Shown here piece by piece: positions 5,120 to 5,403 of a DNA stretch of 5,403 bases. The DNA comes from Actinomycetes bacterium (lineage in GTDB: Bacteria > Actinomycetota > Actinomycetes > Streptosporangiales > Streptosporangiaceae). The notes under the pieces were generated by a model. The model ran no database searches. It saw only the letters and a program-made list of their open reading frames with translations, and had not been told where the DNA came from. Made by a program: the position numbers and the translations under genes. The stretch covers positions 1 through 5,403 of the forward strand of contig JAFACJ010001058.1 of NCBI GenBank assembly GCA_023425615.1, read 5' to 3'. Position 1 is the first letter of the stretch, and every line of letters starts with the position of its first letter.

Positions 5120-5403
5120 ATTCGCCGCCCTTGAGCCCTACCTGGGCTGGGACCTGGCCACCGAGCCCGAGCGCTACGCCAAGCGCCTCGCCTCCTCCAT
5201 GGAGGAGATGCAGGAGTTCTACGGCGTGGCCTTCCCGCTGCTGGAAGACGCCATCGCCTACTGCGACAAGTTCCCGCTGAACGACCTGTCCGACGAGGCG
5301 CGCACCCTGATGCACCTCATGCAGTCGCTGGTCATGGTCTCCTTCCCCGTCGAGGTCTGGAAGCAGGCGCGCGTCCCCGACAGCGGCGCGGCCTACCTCG
5401 ACC
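5103..5403 (+). CDS. Small acidic protein of unknown function coupled to the Rieske gene (partial, runs off the right edge)
   Basis: 100 codons are visible without a stop, starting MPLPAEFAALEPYLGWDLAT. The ATG overlaps the end of the Rieske gene by 17 bases and has AAGGAG at 5090-5095 with 7 bases spacing, an excellent ribosome site inside the Rieske coding sequence. The protein looks soluble and mainly helical: residues 20-60 are rich in Glu, Tyr, Met and Leu (ERYAKRLASSMEEMQEFY), followed by two hydrophobic stretches (61-84, ARTLMHLMQSLVMVSFPVEVW) and a VPDSGAAYLD turn. There is one Cys (54), with no metal or cofactor motif. I recall similar short hypothetical proteins next to Rieske oxygenases in actinobacteria but know no function. 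The tight overlap suggests an obligate partner such as an accessory or stabilising subunit. The C-terminus is outside the window. Confidence 0.8.
   Translation, partial: MPLPAEFAALEPYLGWDLATEPERYAKRLASSMEEMQEFYGVAFPLLEDAIAYCDKFPLNDLSDEARTLMHLMQSLVMVSFPVEVWKQARVPDSGAAYLD

Noticed and set aside
1..5403. tRNA/rRNA genes, CRISPR repeats, insertion sequences, phage attachment sites
   Set aside because: I saw no cloverleaf-like sequence, regular repeat-spacer pattern, transposase or long terminal repeats; coding density is high and composition even.

Overview
The window is GC-rich and shows strong third-position GC bias, GTG and TTG starts and many long open shadow frames. It looks like an actinobacterial chromosome, but nothing here fixes the genus. 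It holds two divergent gene groups and no RNA gene, transposon or CRISPR array that I could find.

Left half, minus strand (2544 down to 1): an importer of the branched-chain amino acid (Liv/HAAT) ABC type. A lipoprotein substrate-binding protein (1177-2544) is followed, with a 1-base stop/start overlap, by a permease (1177 to the window edge). The permease has a complete LivH-like half that runs straight into a LivM-like domain, so it appears to be a LivH-LivM fusion. The remaining LivM part and the ATPases would lie outside the window.

Right half, plus strand (2724 to the end): a PPOX/FDOR-type flavin or F420 split-barrel protein (2724-3188), then, after an AT-rich gap rich in palindromes, a tight operon. 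The operon contains an AhpD/carboxymuconolactone decarboxylase-like protein (3307-3840), a Rieske non-haem iron oxygenase alpha subunit (TTG start, 3845-5119) and a small unrecognised protein that overlaps the Rieske gene by 17 bases (5103 to the edge).

The two control regions are the most informative non-coding parts. Between the divergent groups there is a good minus-strand promoter (TTGATT, 17 bp, TAGTTT) whose spacer holds an inverted repeat, followed by a roughly 120-base leader with consecutive stem-loops. Ahead of the CMD-Rieske operon there is a perfect 7-1-7 palindrome nested with two further inverted repeats. Both regions share a GAGAAT...ATTC arrangement, so one regulator may control uptake and oxidation together.

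Inferred overall role: import of a small organic compound through the ABC transporter, with oxidation by the Rieske enzyme assisted by redox or accessory proteins. The substrate cannot be read from the sequence. A glutamate at the bridging position of the Rieske active site fits the choline/carnitine/betaine-type monooxygenase branch better than classical arene dioxygenases, but this is only a hint.
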